From Fibrella rubiginis (GTDB taxonomy: Bacteria > Bacteroidota > Bacteroidia > Cytophagales > Spirosomataceae), in assembly GCF_017353185.1 (NCBI RefSeq), contig NZ_JAFMYV010000007.1:124001-188000 (forward strand): a stretch of DNA of 64,000 bases, in the 5' to 3' direction. The translations under genes were made by a program, and so were the position numbers. Under the pieces are notes generated by a model. That model made no database searches, was not told where the DNA came from, and was given only the letters and a program-made list of their open reading frames with translations. Below are positions 42,744-51,886 of this stretch, piece by piece (position 1 is the first letter of the stretch; each line of letters begins with the position of its first letter).

Positions 42744-43957
42744 ATCTCCTCTTTGGGGCCATACTTTGCTTCTAGCTTGGAGATGTACCCTTTCGACATA
42801 CCGGCATGTTGTGCCAGCACGTCACCCTTGAGGCCAAGCCCACGAAGTCGCTGTATCTCCTCGTATTTTTCGCGGCCTACGTCGGTATCGTCCTTGGGTT
42901 TCATCAACTGTTCAAAGGGTATCCGCTCGGCGGTCTGTGTGAACTGAAATGATTCAAAGCCTAAGGCGTAGCTGTCGCCTTTGAACTCGTCGGGCAGGTA
43001 GTTCCCTTTGACAATACAAAGGTGTCGGCGGCTCTGGTCGTGGTGGTCACGGCGCAACTCAATCAGCAGTCGCATCTTTCCCTCAAAACCTTGCCCACCG
43101 ATAACGTTATGTTTGCTGGGGGCTTCGTCGTCTGTTCGCTTGCCGGTGTGGTGTAGCCACAGAACAAGGCAACCATGTTTCTGAGCCAATTGGCTGTAGC
43201 CATGTAAGAACTGCCGAATCTGGTTTGTCTTGTTGGCATCACCGCCGTACAGGTCGCCAAACGCATCAATAACCACAAGGTCAGCCGGTGCGTTAGTCAG
43301 TCGGCGGTCAAGCTCGTTTAGCAAGTCGTGTGTATCGAAGATGAACCGCAATCCCTGGCAGTCGGACGGGTTTTTCTGTTGCGCCTTGTTGAGCATGCAA
43401 AGCAAAAAGGCGGTGGCGTTTTCGTCGTCTTCGGTACTAACGTAGATAGCGGAACGGTGTTTTGCCCGGATGGGCCAGCCTAAAAAATCAGCCTCACCGG
43501 TTCCGACGGAAAACGCCAACTGTCGAAGAAACGCCGACTTACCAACGTCGCTACTACCTGCCACGGCGGCCAATCCGACGGCCTGAAATATCGGCTCTAT
43601 CAGACAGGGAATAGATTCAACTTTCCGCCGTAATAGGTCTGTCGCTGTTACTTCGCGTAGCGGATCGGTCGGCGGTGCATCTGTTGTTTCATCAGTAGCT
43701 TTCTTGCCTGCTGTTTCGTTGGCTGATTCTTCCATCCCTTCGGCATCGGCGGCAATACCTTCGGCTATCCAGTCGGGGGCCTTGGGTGGCTGAGATTTTG
43801 CGTAAGCCTCGGCGGCTTCGGCCTCAGTAGCGGCGTAGGGTACTTCGCTTCCTCGCTCGTACACATGGTAAGGCTTTTTCGTGTTCGGCGCTGATCGTAT
43901 CCATTCAGCACCATGTTCACCAAAAAAATGCCTTGGAGTTTTGTTATCTTTGTTCAT
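42698..43957 (-). CDS. RepA/AAA_25-type replicative ATPase
   Basis: 419 residues from the ATG at 43957; the open frame extends upstream over the VRR-NUC gene but is not coding there. RecA-like hexameric helicase core: Walker A AGSSDVGKSAFLRQ, IYVSTEDDE, Walker B ADLVVIDAFGDLYGG, sensor CLVLWLHHTGKR. The C-terminus has an HTH-like segment (RGLGLKGDVLAQHAGMSKGYISKLEAKYG). It resembles plasmid RSF1010 RepA and phage-type helicases, and probably unwinds the element origin. Its 3' end lies in the hexamer cluster. Confidence 0.82.
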   Translation of the reverse strand: MNKDNKTPRHFFGEHGAEWIRSAPNTKKPYHVYERGSEVPYAATEAEAAEAYAKSQPPKAPDWIAEGIAADAEGMEESANETAGKKATDETTDAPPTDPLREVTATDLLRRKVESIPCLIEPIFQAVGLAAVAGSSDVGKSAFLRQLAFSVGTGEADFLGWPIRAKHRSAIYVSTEDDENATAFLLCMLNKAQQKNPSDCQGLRFIFDTHDLLNELDRRLTNAPADLVVIDAFGDLYGGDANKTNQIRQFLHGYSQLAQKHGCLVLWLHHTGKRTDDEAPSKHNVIGGQGFEGKMRLLIELRRDHHDQSRRHLCIVKGNYLPDEFKGDSYALGFESFQFTQTAERIPFEQLMKPKDDTDVGREKYEEIQRLRGLGLKGDVLAQHAGMSKGYISKLEAKYGPKEEMETEVSSQFPTGNSR

Positions 43958-44030
43958 AAAAATCAGTGAGTTGGGGGTCGTTGCCGGGGGGTGGCGGCTC
44001 TTTTTTTGTTGAAAGGAAAACGCGCCTCGT

Positions 44031-44480
44031 TCAGATGAACGGCGGGCGGGTGAGCGAGTTGAACCAGTCGAAGAAGCCCTGAAAATCTCTCGCCACATAG
44101 ACCGCTGCACCTGACTTTTGCAGGTCGGCAATAGCTTCTTTCTGGTCGTTGGACAGTTGATCTTTACCAACCTTGATTTCAACGTGTACGGCTCGGCCAT
44201 GCACCACGGCGAACACGTCGGGTAGGCCTCGCCGTTGCTGTGAACCCACAAACTTTTTGAGGTCTTCCCGGTAAGTACCAACGCTCTGTAGGCGGGTGGC
44301 GAAGTGGCCTGAATAGGTGAAAAAATCCACGATGCAACGAGTCAGGTCATTGGCTGACTTGTCGCTGTACTTCGCCTTGATGCGGGCATGTGGTGGCAGC
44401 GTGGGATGCTTGGCGGCTTTGGCGGCGTCGACCAACATCTCCAGTTGTCGGAGTGCCGGGATTGGTGCGGGCTGGCTCAT
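44031..44480 (-). CDS. VRR-NUC domain nuclease
   Basis: 149 residues. The PD-(D/E)XK VRR-NUC core is seen at QRRGLPDVFAVVHGRAVHVEIKVGKDQLSNDQKEAIADLQKSGAAVYVARDFQGFFDWF: D of LPDV, then E-x-K of VEIKV, then Q. Stand-alone VRR-NUC proteins are common in phages and integrative elements, where they may process replication or recombination intermediates. It overlaps the excisionase-type gene by 4 bases (ATGA) and precedes the ATPase by 73 bp, so it is part of the replication operon. Confidence 0.85.
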   Translation of the reverse strand: MSQPAPIPALRQLEMLVDAAKAAKHPTLPPHARIKAKYSDKSANDLTRCIVDFFTYSGHFATRLQSVGTYREDLKKFVGSQQRRGLPDVFAVVHGRAVHVEIKVGKDQLSNDQKEAIADLQKSGAAVYVARDFQGFFDWFNSLTRPPFI

Positions 44481-44755
44481 ACCTCAACGCCCTTTTTAAG
44501 CACGGCCGCAAACACCTCACTACGTAGATAACGGACTTGATTACCAATGCTGTGCTTTTTGAGAATGCCCCGTTTACACCAGTCCCACACCGTGACTTTG
44601 GTAACTTTCAAAAGGCGGGCGGTTTCTTCCGGCGTAAGTAGTTCGTCAGCCGGGGCGGCTGGCTGTAGAGCGGGCTGATTATGCTTAACGGCAATACTTG
44701 CCCCCTCTATAATCATTTCCCGTAATTGACTGACAGGAATCAATACCATCTCCAT
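44477..44755 (-). CDS. Excisionase-type helix-turn-helix protein (MerR-like HTH_17)
   Basis: 92 residues. The DNA-binding part LLTPEETARLLKVTKVTVWDWCKRGILKKHSIGNQVRYLRSEVFAAVLK is the standard HTH_17/Xis fold. It is the first gene of the block continuing with VRR-NUC (4-bp overlap). In similar elements such proteins act with the integrase in excision or as regulators of replication genes. A role at the GGGGACGG arm sites is possible (inference). Confidence 0.82.
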   Translation of the reverse strand: MEMVLIPVSQLREMIIEGASIAVKHNQPALQPAAPADELLTPEETARLLKVTKVTVWDWCKRGILKKHSIGNQVRYLRSEVFAAVLKKGVEV

Positions 44756-44837
44756 GTTCGCGATTGGTTAGCATTAAACATGGAGGCAAGTTTCAATCGG
44801 CGTTTTGCACGACCTTGCACATTCCGCACAGGTGCGA

Positions 44838-45899
44838 TTAGTGCGGAATCTTAGCTACGAAGTAGTCTTTCAACTTTTTAGCTGTGTCGGCTTTGGGCTG
44901 ATGGTAAGCTGTCCGGCGGCTAATTTCAAGACCCTTGAAATAAGACATTAGGAGGGGTATCAAGTTTCCCCGGTCGCCTGTTGACTTCATTTTTCCCTTG
45001 CTCTCTAATCTGTCTACCCAAGCCATCAATATAGATCGGCTACCTTTCTTACCGACCCAATTAACAGAATCGTCAATAGTCGGTTTTTCATATTTCCGTA
45101 GGACATCTATGTAATGGAGAAAGTCCTTTTCGCTGGCAAATAACTGCACGAGAGCGTCATATTCCGTCTCTTGGTTTGGTAATGAGTTGACGTTATTGCT
45201 ACGTTTGATCTCACTTTTGGCAGAAACGGGTGTAAAGACTAACTCGCTTTCCTGTTCGGCTATATCGGGAAAGGCTAACTCGAAATGTGAATTTATTATA
45301 TATGCAACTCCATTTACCTCGCGCATTAAACCAGTGCAAAGCCGATTAAATTTAATTAATGCTGGCCTTAGGGCTGCCTCATCTTCCACAATGTCGCCGA
45401 ACTCGACATTACCCCAAGAATTAAACAAGTCTGTGCGGTCTTCCATTAGAAGCAAGTTTTGTATTTCGCTTATTAATTCTTGGAATGGATACAGAGGGCA
45501 TGAGTTGATTCTAGCTTGTTCGCACTTATATGGGCCTTTGTACACTGTATCTTTCCAAAAATCAATTTCACAAAATTGCTTTACTGGCTTGAGCAATAGA
45601 TTGTCGAGAAACTTATAATAGCTACGTAGTGCACTGGGTGAGTGTAAAAGGGCGTCTGTGTTGGCTCTGATTTCCTTAGCCAAGAGGTCAATATCCTGTG
45701 TGAAACCCGTTTCGATTTCATTCCAACGATTTGCAATAATATCAATAACGTCTGGCCATAGGCTCCATCTTGGATCAAAAGCACAGAGTGGCAGGTAAAA
45801 AGCCATTGCCAATAGGCTACGGTTAAGCTTATAGGCTGTGACTGTTTTTGTGCTGCTTGGTGAATAGCCGAACTGTTGGCCGTTGTCGTTGGTTTGCAT
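44838..45899 (-). CDS. RteC-like element protein (tentative)
   Basis: 353 residues, helical. The N-terminal part (residues 45-220) has a Cys-containing segment KCEQARINSCPLYPFQELI. The C-terminal 80 residues (VNWVGKKGSRSILMAWVDRLESKGK, LIPLLMSYFKGLEISRRTAYHQ) resemble in layout the RteC C-terminus, which in CTnDOT-type elements activates excision genes. It lies between integrase and excisionase-type genes, a position fitting a regulator of excision. Similarity is judged by pattern only, so the function is uncertain. Confidence 0.5.
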   Translation of the reverse strand: MQTNDNGQQFGYSPSSTKTVTAYKLNRSLLAMAFYLPLCAFDPRWSLWPDVIDIIANRWNEIETGFTQDIDLLAKEIRANTDALLHSPSALRSYYKFLDNLLLKPVKQFCEIDFWKDTVYKGPYKCEQARINSCPLYPFQELISEIQNLLLMEDRTDLFNSWGNVEFGDIVEDEAALRPALIKFNRLCTGLMREVNGVAYIINSHFELAFPDIAEQESELVFTPVSAKSEIKRSNNVNSLPNQETEYDALVQLFASEKDFLHYIDVLRKYEKPTIDDSVNWVGKKGSRSILMAWVDRLESKGKMKSTGDRGNLIPLLMSYFKGLEISRRTAYHQPKADTAKKLKDYFVAKIPH

Positions 45900-45958
45900 G
45901 GTGTTGAATCATAGTAGCCCGCTGTTGGTGTTCTGGACCTCGGCGGGCTTTTTGTTGA

Positions 45959-47266
45959 TTAGGCAATCTTGAACGGTGAGTTAGCTACCTGCTTCTGCCA
46001 GTGTAGAGCCATTACTTTGGCGTGTTGCTCGCGATCCAGCTTAATATACTTCATGAACGCCTTTTCGGTACGGTGGCCGGTGATCTGCATAATGGTCATG
46101 GCCGGAATGCCCAGCAGGTACATATTTGTTGCAAAGCTTCTCCTGGCGGTATGGGTTGAGACCATTTCCCACTTCTCGAAAGATTTGGTAATTCGCTTGC
46201 CTCCCTTCGTTTGTGCCTTGCTCTCGATACTATTGATACCTGCCAACTGGCAAACCTCCTTCAGATAATCGTTCATCTTCTGGTTTGAAATGCTACGAGG
46301 CAAGGTGCCGCCGTACTTTGTCAGCATGGCCGTAACAATGGCATGGCAGGGGATTACCACTTTGTCAGCGGTCTTCTGCTGCTCAATCCGGATCAGCCCG
46401 TCTTTGATGTATTCGGGCCGTAGATTGGTCAAATCCGAGAAACGTAGGCCGGTATAACATCCAACGAGGAACAGGTCTCTAACGCGCTCTAATCGCTCCG
46501 TTCTAGATAGGTCTACATTCTGTAAGCATAATAGTTCGGCCTCGCTCAAATACACGTTATCGGCATCCTCTTTGACCACTTTAAACTTGCGGCTCCGGTA
46601 ATCCTGCTTAACGGCTATTCCCCTCGCGCTGGCATCGTTTAGAAAGACCTTCAACGTTTGCAGGTACTTGCCTACGTTGTTGGTGGCAAAGCCCTTTGTT
46701 GCTGTCAGGTAGGCATTGAACGCGTCGTAGAAGTCCAGGTCGATAGAATCAAAGTCAACCCTACGGCGGTAGGTTGTGGCAAACTCCCGTAGGACTTTTA
46801 AGACCGTTTCGTACTTCTGGATAGTTCGCCGTTCGACGTGCTTGCCGGTCTCGATATTGACGCGGGTAGGGGCGGCTGTAATGAAGTCAGCAATGAAGGT
46901 GAACAGGGCTGGCTCGGTTGGCTCTGGTTTGGCTACATCGACCACTGGCTTTAGGTACGCATCAATCCGGACCTTTACGCTCTCTTTGGTCAGGGCTTGC
47001 CGGTTCGACTTCATGTCAGCAATAATGTGCTTGACGGCTTCTTGAGTATCCTGTAGCCAGTCGTTTATCTGCTGCTTGTCGGTGGCATCGACGACGTTCT
47101 TTACCCGGCTCTTCAACGGGTTCCAGTGAGCGGGGATCACTTTGAAACCAGTAGCCACTTTTATACGGTCATTGTTGAACCGTACGATACCAATAATAGG
47201 CGTTGATGTGGTCCCGTTAGGGTCTCGTAATACGTAGGAGATTGCCTCTTCTGCTTGCCGGGCCAT
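45959..47266 (-). CDS. int: Tyrosine site-specific recombinase (integrase)
   Basis: 435 residues. An arm-binding/SAM-like core-binding region occupies residues 1-235. The catalytic domain has R275 (TGLRFSDL), H372 and R375 (THTARRSF), H398 (TGHRTEKAF) and nucleophile Y407 (MKYIKLD). All catalytic residues are present, so it should be active. It catalyses integration at the tRNA-fMet 3' end. It is placed at the attR side, transcribed away from attR, with 208 bp between its start and the core. Confidence 0.95.
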   Translation of the reverse strand: MARQAEEAISYVLRDPNGTTSTPIIGIVRFNNDRIKVATGFKVIPAHWNPLKSRVKNVVDATDKQQINDWLQDTQEAVKHIIADMKSNRQALTKESVKVRIDAYLKPVVDVAKPEPTEPALFTFIADFITAAPTRVNIETGKHVERRTIQKYETVLKVLREFATTYRRRVDFDSIDLDFYDAFNAYLTATKGFATNNVGKYLQTLKVFLNDASARGIAVKQDYRSRKFKVVKEDADNVYLSEAELLCLQNVDLSRTERLERVRDLFLVGCYTGLRFSDLTNLRPEYIKDGLIRIEQQKTADKVVIPCHAIVTAMLTKYGGTLPRSISNQKMNDYLKEVCQLAGINSIESKAQTKGGKRITKSFEKWEMVSTHTARRSFATNMYLLGIPAMTIMQITGHRTEKAFMKYIKLDREQHAKVMALHWQKQVANSPFKIA

Positions 47267-47318
47267 GTCTGTTTTGTCGTCGTTTGGTATGCTGGCAAGG
47301 TAGCAGGAAAAACGACTC

Positions 47319-47338
47319 GGGGACGGAATGGGGGACGG
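47319..47338. promoter_or_regulatory. Paired GGGGACGG repeats at the right end (candidate arm sites)
   Basis: GGGGACGG at 47319-47326 and 47331-47338, 12 bases apart, the same as the left-end pair at 34423-34442. It lies just upstream of the integrase start and 137 bp from the core. Confidence 0.6.
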
Positions 47339-47474
47339 AATAGCTTAATTTATTCGTATCCGGGCTAACTAGGCTTAACTATGCTATATATCATAAACGG
47401 CTTATACTGCTTAAATAAGTCGTTTTTATGCTGTTCTCTTGCTGGAATAGACATACTCGGATTAACTAGGTTAA

Positions 47475-47492
47475 AGTCCAGCTCCCGCTACA
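47475..47492 (+). other. attR: 18-bp core repeat
   Basis: An exact copy of 34349-34366 (tRNA-fMet 3' end), same orientation. It defines the right boundary of the element. Confidence 0.92.
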
Positions 47493-47496
47493 TAAT

Positions 47497-47530
47497 AAAA
47501 ACCCTGATAGATAGTCTATTGGGGTTTTTT
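47497..47530 (+). terminator. Displaced original terminator of tRNA-fMet
   Basis: AAAACCC (47497-47503) pairs with GGGGTTTT (47521-47528), with further partial pairing inside and six T at the end. It follows the attR core at the distance expected for the uninterrupted tRNA. Confidence 0.72.
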
Positions 47531-47836
47531 GTTTTTCTACAACATAGAAACTTGCCAATCTACTTCTTCCACAAGGTCAGCCTTGTATGCTTCAATATAC
47601 AAAGAAAAATGTTTGTATAATTGTATGCGTCTTGCTAATTTTATATCCTTGCGTCAGGCAGTCTCTGTTGTCGGGTTTAAACAAAATTCATATAAAGGCA
47701 TTACCAGGTCGCAATGCGTCAATACAATATTGCTTCATGGATCGATTGTTGCAAAAATACTCGACAATATAATTTTCTGATCGTTTGTAACCTTTGTAAG
47801 AGATTTTCACTGCTTGACAATTAGAATTTAGTAGCC
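47531..47836. other. Intergenic region upstream of the STAND gene
   Basis: About 306 AT-rich bases with no convincing ORF; presumably holds the promoter of the downstream gene. No inverted repeat of note. Confidence 0.45.
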
Positions 47837-50545
47837 ATGAACTACATTATTTCTCATATTGATCGAAGAATTAATTTTCTAGAGGCATCTAATGATAAGT
47901 CAGCTCTTAAAGTGCAGCTACAAGCAAAATTTGAATTTTATTTGATATTGATGCTTGGATACATGTGGAGCAACTTAGATAGAATAGAAGAAGAAGATAA
48001 ATTACATGTATGTACCAGTATACTTAGACCATCAGTAGGCAGTATAGTATCCATTCTGAGAACCTTAGATGTTGACAAATCGTTATTCGGCAACAAGAAA
48101 TATAAAACCGTACAAGATCAATTAAATAAATACCCTCAACTCAGAAATGAAAAGATAGGACATGGATATTCATTTGAAGATGATTTAGATTCTTGCATCA
48201 AGCTATTTAAGGATCTTATTACAGTTATCGAAGAACAGAATTATATGTTTTTTACAAATGAAAAGACGGATATTATACATGTCAAGGGTATTAGAGATAA
48301 CCAGTATTACGGAATAAATTATAAAGCCGAAGGTTTTGATTATACCGTATGGCATTGTTCAAAAGAGGTTGATACATTTGAAATAGATTCTCTATATCTT
48401 TACGCAACAGACATGAATTATACTAAAATAGGTCCGTTCGTTTTGATTGAAGACGAAGATAATTTCTACACATTCTCTAACGTGCAGGATAAACTTACAG
48501 GACGATCCAAATTTAATAAACTCATAAAAACGGGTGTAACTTACAAAGATATATCAAGCTTTAGAAATCTTAATGTATTGAGCGATGGAATAAAAAAGCG
48601 TGCTTTAAACGGTACAGTCATTAATAACTTTTCCAACAATTTCAAAAGATATATTGATGTAGGAATAAAAGGTAAAATAAAGAATTTCCTGACAACTAAC
48701 AAATCCTCAGTTTTTGCAACTCTCTGGGGCCACGGTGGTGTTGGTAAGACCGCGTCGATCCAAAGCCTCTGTGAAGACCTATCGAATCAAGACAAGAAGA
48801 TATTTGACTACATCATTTTTTTATCAGCAAAAGATAGATACTATAACTATTACAAAGGCGTAGTTGAAAATATCGACGAAAAAAATATCTCTACTTTTGA
48901 AGAGATAATAATGTACATTAATAATGTTTTATTTTCAAATAAAACATTTGATCTTGAAGCAATTGTAAATTTCGAAGGATACATACTGCTCATTATAGAT
49001 GATTTTGAAACTTTCGCAAAAGAGGAAAATCGTAAGATTAGCAAGTTCATTAGCTCACTCGATATAAACAGGCATAAGGTACTAATAACTACAAGAGCTG
49101 CTACGCTTATATCTGGTGAAGAGATCTCCACTAATGAGTTATCTGAAGATGAGACAGTTGTGTTTTTGAAAGAAGCAATTGGCATTGAGGTTCCGTCTTT
49201 TGTTATTGAAACAATATTGCCACAATTAACTAAAAGCACCGTAAAGACTAAGTTACATCAAGTAACGGGTGGAAGACCTTTATTTATTTTTCAATTTGCA
49301 ATATTATTGGGTCAGAAAGGGAATTTAATGGATTCTCTTGAGCATGACATCAAGGGTAGTCAAGGAGCTAATGTATTTCTGTACGATAGATTGTATGATT
49401 ACTTATCTCTAGATGCAAAGAATATGTTTTTAGCTGCAAGTTTATTAGTATCAGAAGATGATCTTTCGAATTTAGTGAGTAAGCTGAGATTTATTTTAAA
49501 TAAAGAGGGGAAAGAAGCTGAGTTCAGAAATGCTCTTAACGAACTAATAAAATTAAAGATAATTGAAATAGAAGATAAAGACTTTTTTAAAGTATACTCG
49601 GTTGATATTTTGCGTATCATGAAAAAATATTATGATACAAAAGGTGAGGAGTACGATGGAAGTATTACAAGTAGATTTAACCTTGTCACGATTGATAAAA
49701 AGCTAAGTACTGATACTGCTTTGTTGGCTAACGCGGATGCAAGTAGACCTGTAAATACTGAGGCAGAGGTAGAAGGAAAGTATAGACACATATTAAACAG
49801 AGAAAAGTCTCCAACTGATGTTAAGTTAAGGGCAGCATTAAATTTTGGCGAATATCTTTTTTCAAACGCAGGAAAAATTGACAAAGCTCTAGACTTTTTA
49901 AAAGCTTACAACCATCTCTTTAGTAAAGAATGGCGCTATGTTATAATGTACGCTAGATACAGCTGGTCTGAAGGATCTAAAGAAAATCGTTTATATGCTA
50001 TCAATTTGTTGCAAGATTCGATAACGCAAAAATTAGACATTACAGATGAAGCTAGAATTGAAATTTTGGGGACATTAATGGTATACGTAACAATACAAAT
50101 AACAGACGAAAGGTACGAACTTAAAGAACAAAGGACTTATGGTGAGGTTACAGAATCTCAGTTCAGGGCTATATATCATACTCAAAAAGAACGTTTTGAA
50201 AAAATATATAAATTTCCAGGAAAGAAGCTTTACGATATAGCTAAATCTAGTGATCTAATGTTAATGAAACCTAGCGTAAGAAGTTACCTCATTGATGGAA
50301 TAAATCAATTTGTCGAGGTATGTATTAGGATAAATAATTTTAACATGGCAAAGAGCGTTTGCACTTACATCATTAATACATTGCCACAAAATTTTCATGG
50401 AGCTTTTAAAAATAAAATGAATAGGATTAATAGAATACATAGTGACAAGAATAGAGTTAAGAAAAGTGACAAATTAGGTTTTAGCTCGCAAGATTCAGAT
50501 CTGGCTATTAGACTTAAAGAAGCCATGAAAAATAATAAGGTATAA
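47837..50545 (+). CDS. STAND NTPase defence-type protein with putative N-terminal HEPN effector
   Basis: 902 residues. An all-helical N-terminus (1-140) contains RNEKIGH (R103-x5-H109), the R-x4-6-H signature of HEPN RNases. A middle linker (140-270) follows. The P-loop NTPase core has Walker A GHGGVGKT (298-305), Walker B LLIIDDFE (384-391) and LITTR (416-420), the NB-ARC/STAND order. A winged-helix and helical-repeat C-terminus (about 520-880) probably senses the trigger. STAND proteins of this layout are anti-phage sensors that oligomerise and release an effector. It is very AT-rich against a GC-rich chromosome, so horizontally acquired. It lies outside attR. Confidence 0.75.
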   Translation: MNYIISHIDRRINFLEASNDKSALKVQLQAKFEFYLILMLGYMWSNLDRIEEEDKLHVCTSILRPSVGSIVSILRTLDVDKSLFGNKKYKTVQDQLNKYPQLRNEKIGHGYSFEDDLDSCIKLFKDLITVIEEQNYMFFTNEKTDIIHVKGIRDNQYYGINYKAEGFDYTVWHCSKEVDTFEIDSLYLYATDMNYTKIGPFVLIEDEDNFYTFSNVQDKLTGRSKFNKLIKTGVTYKDISSFRNLNVLSDGIKKRALNGTVINNFSNNFKRYIDVGIKGKIKNFLTTNKSSVFATLWGHGGVGKTASIQSLCEDLSNQDKKIFDYIIFLSAKDRYYNYYKGVVENIDEKNISTFEEIIMYINNVLFSNKTFDLEAIVNFEGYILLIIDDFETFAKEENRKISKFISSLDINRHKVLITTRAATLISGEEISTNELSEDETVVFLKEAIGIEVPSFVIETILPQLTKSTVKTKLHQVTGGRPLFIFQFAILLGQKGNLMDSLEHDIKGSQGANVFLYDRLYDYLSLDAKNMFLAASLLVSEDDLSNLVSKLRFILNKEGKEAEFRNALNELIKLKIIEIEDKDFFKVYSVDILRIMKKYYDTKGEEYDGSITSRFNLVTIDKKLSTDTALLANADASRPVNTEAEVEGKYRHILNREKSPTDVKLRAALNFGEYLFSNAGKIDKALDFLKAYNHLFSKEWRYVIMYARYSWSEGSKENRLYAINLLQDSITQKLDITDEARIEILGTLMVYVTIQITDERYELKEQRTYGEVTESQFRAIYHTQKERFEKIYKFPGKKLYDIAKSSDLMLMKPSVRSYLIDGINQFVEVCIRINNFNMAKSVCTYIINTLPQNFHGAFKNKMNRINRIHSDKNRVKKSDKLGFSSQDSDLAIRLKEAMKNNKV

Positions 50546-50736
50546 TAACTCATCTGTCGATATAACCTGTTAATAATATGCATGATGCCATTCAATCCGC
50601 GTAAGACTATTGTGTAATTAGCGGAGATGACATCTCTGGCAACCCAGTTCGTCATGACTTGCGTAATCAGATCCTTGCGTTCAAAGCACTGTTTGACGGT
50701 TAGTCAATATGTAGCTTATCGTTTATGCGGCTACTA

Positions 50737-51873
50737 TTACTCTGCAAGGATGCTATATAATTCCCGGTTGATGTAGTAATGGTTGCCGCCTACTGTTTTG
50801 CGTTCTAGTACGCCGATCTCGACTAGTTTATTGAGGTAATCACGGGCTGTGTTTTCGGCGTAGGTGCGGTCTTCGGTCAGGTGCCGGACGCGGGTGATGG
50901 GTTGGGTGAAGATTTTTTGTGTCAACTGATCGGGCCGACGAATGCGCTGCTGTTCTGCAATTACTTCGCCGATAGCGTTGCGGGCGGTCAGGATGCGGTT
51001 GATCTTTTCGTAGGTCAGACTAGCCGTTTCGGCTACCGCCCGTAGCATATAGAGCAGCCAATTTTGCCAGTCGCCGCGTTGGGTAACTGCCGCCAATGTG
51101 CTGTAGTACTCCTCTTTGTGTTCCAGGATATAACGGCTGAGGTATAGGATTGGGTAATCTAGCAATCCTTTTTGGGTTAGCACATGAATGTTGATCACCC
51201 GCCCCGTTCGGCCGTTGCCGTCGCGGAAAGGGTGAATCGCCTCGAACTGCGCATGACCGATAGCCATTTTCAACAATGGGTCAACGGGGTAAGTCTGATC
51301 GTCGTTCAGGAAGCTGGCCAGGTTCGTCAACTTGGCTTCCAGCACACCCGGCCCCCGGGGTGGTGTGTACACAGGCTTACCCGCGTTGGGGCCACTACCA
51401 CCTTGCCGGATATAGACCTGAGAGAAAGCCGGGCGAATGCCTTCAGGTGACGACTGCTTGATTTCCTGAAAAAGTTGCACAAAATAATCTACGCTAAACT
51501 GCTGTTGCTCAGCCAGGTAATTGAATCCCTTCCACAACGCCTCCCTATATCGAAGTACTTCCTTAGTCGGTTCACTAGCCTGTTCAGTCGTTTGTTCGCT
51601 AAACGCTTTGTAGAGTTCATCGTCGGTCGTAAAAATGTTCTCGATGGCACTCGATGCTTTCGCCTCCTGAAGACTAATGGAATTGATCAATAAGGCCGGG
51701 TTGGGAATAGCTACACTCCGTCCCTGCAACCGCCCAAGTGCTTCTTTGGCATAAGCCAATTGCTCATAAACCGCCACAGACCGGTATAGATCGGGGTGAA
51801 TAGGCAAGTCAGGCAGACCATTCCACGGCTTGTTCCGGTCTGGATTAATCGTGTATAGGGCGGTTTGAGGCAT
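50737..51873 (-). CDS. Class II Fic protein (AMPylator) with C-terminal winged helix
   Basis: 378 residues. The Fic motif HPFRDGNGRTGR (H214-R225) is complete. The N-terminal inhibitory helix carries SSAIEN (74-79), matching the (S/T)xxxE(G/N) class II motif that blocks ATP binding. The N-terminal Fic/DOC domain and the C-terminal winged helix (LTEDRTYAENTARDYLNKLVEIGVLERKTVGGNHYYI) are typical. It transfers AMP to a protein Ser/Thr/Tyr once inhibition is relieved; the target is unknown. An operator-like palindrome immediately upstream suggests autoregulation through the winged helix. Confidence 0.9.
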   Translation of the reverse strand: MPQTALYTINPDRNKPWNGLPDLPIHPDLYRSVAVYEQLAYAKEALGRLQGRSVAIPNPALLINSISLQEAKASSAIENIFTTDDELYKAFSEQTTEQASEPTKEVLRYREALWKGFNYLAEQQQFSVDYFVQLFQEIKQSSPEGIRPAFSQVYIRQGGSGPNAGKPVYTPPRGPGVLEAKLTNLASFLNDDQTYPVDPLLKMAIGHAQFEAIHPFRDGNGRTGRVINIHVLTQKGLLDYPILYLSRYILEHKEEYYSTLAAVTQRGDWQNWLLYMLRAVAETASLTYEKINRILTARNAIGEVIAEQQRIRRPDQLTQKIFTQPITRVRHLTEDRTYAENTARDYLNKLVEIGVLERKTVGGNHYYINRELYSILAE

Positions 51874-51886
51874 TAAAAACGCTGTG

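Larger units (their letters stand above)
34366..47492. mobile_element. 13.1-kb integrative element in tRNA-fMet
   Basis: Bounded by 18-bp direct repeats of the tRNA 3' end. It carries a tyrosine integrase next to attR, an excisionase-type HTH gene, a replication block (ATPase, primase-like protein, VRR-NUC nuclease, hexamer cluster), one virion-like protein and defence-like cargo at the attL end. No capsid, terminase, tail, relaxase or conjugation genes are present, so it is neither a complete prophage nor a self-conjugating ICE. It could be a phage satellite, a mobilisable island or a replicating integrative plasmid. The cargo at 34.4-36.1 kb is AT-rich compared with the replication genes, so it has a mosaic origin. 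Confidence 0.88.

Noticed and set aside
43958..44281. Upstream extension of the RepA-like ATPase reading frame
   Set aside because: Lies over the VRR-NUC gene in another frame and lacks conserved sequence; the ATG at 43957 starts the homologous part.
47381..47780. Two small ORFs around attR
   Set aside because: They run through the att core and terminator; composition is that of AT-rich intergenic DNA.
47493..50545. Including the STAND gene inside the tRNA-fMet element
   Set aside because: The only second copy of the att core is at 47475-47492, to its left, and no further tRNA repeat was seen downstream up to the fic gene.
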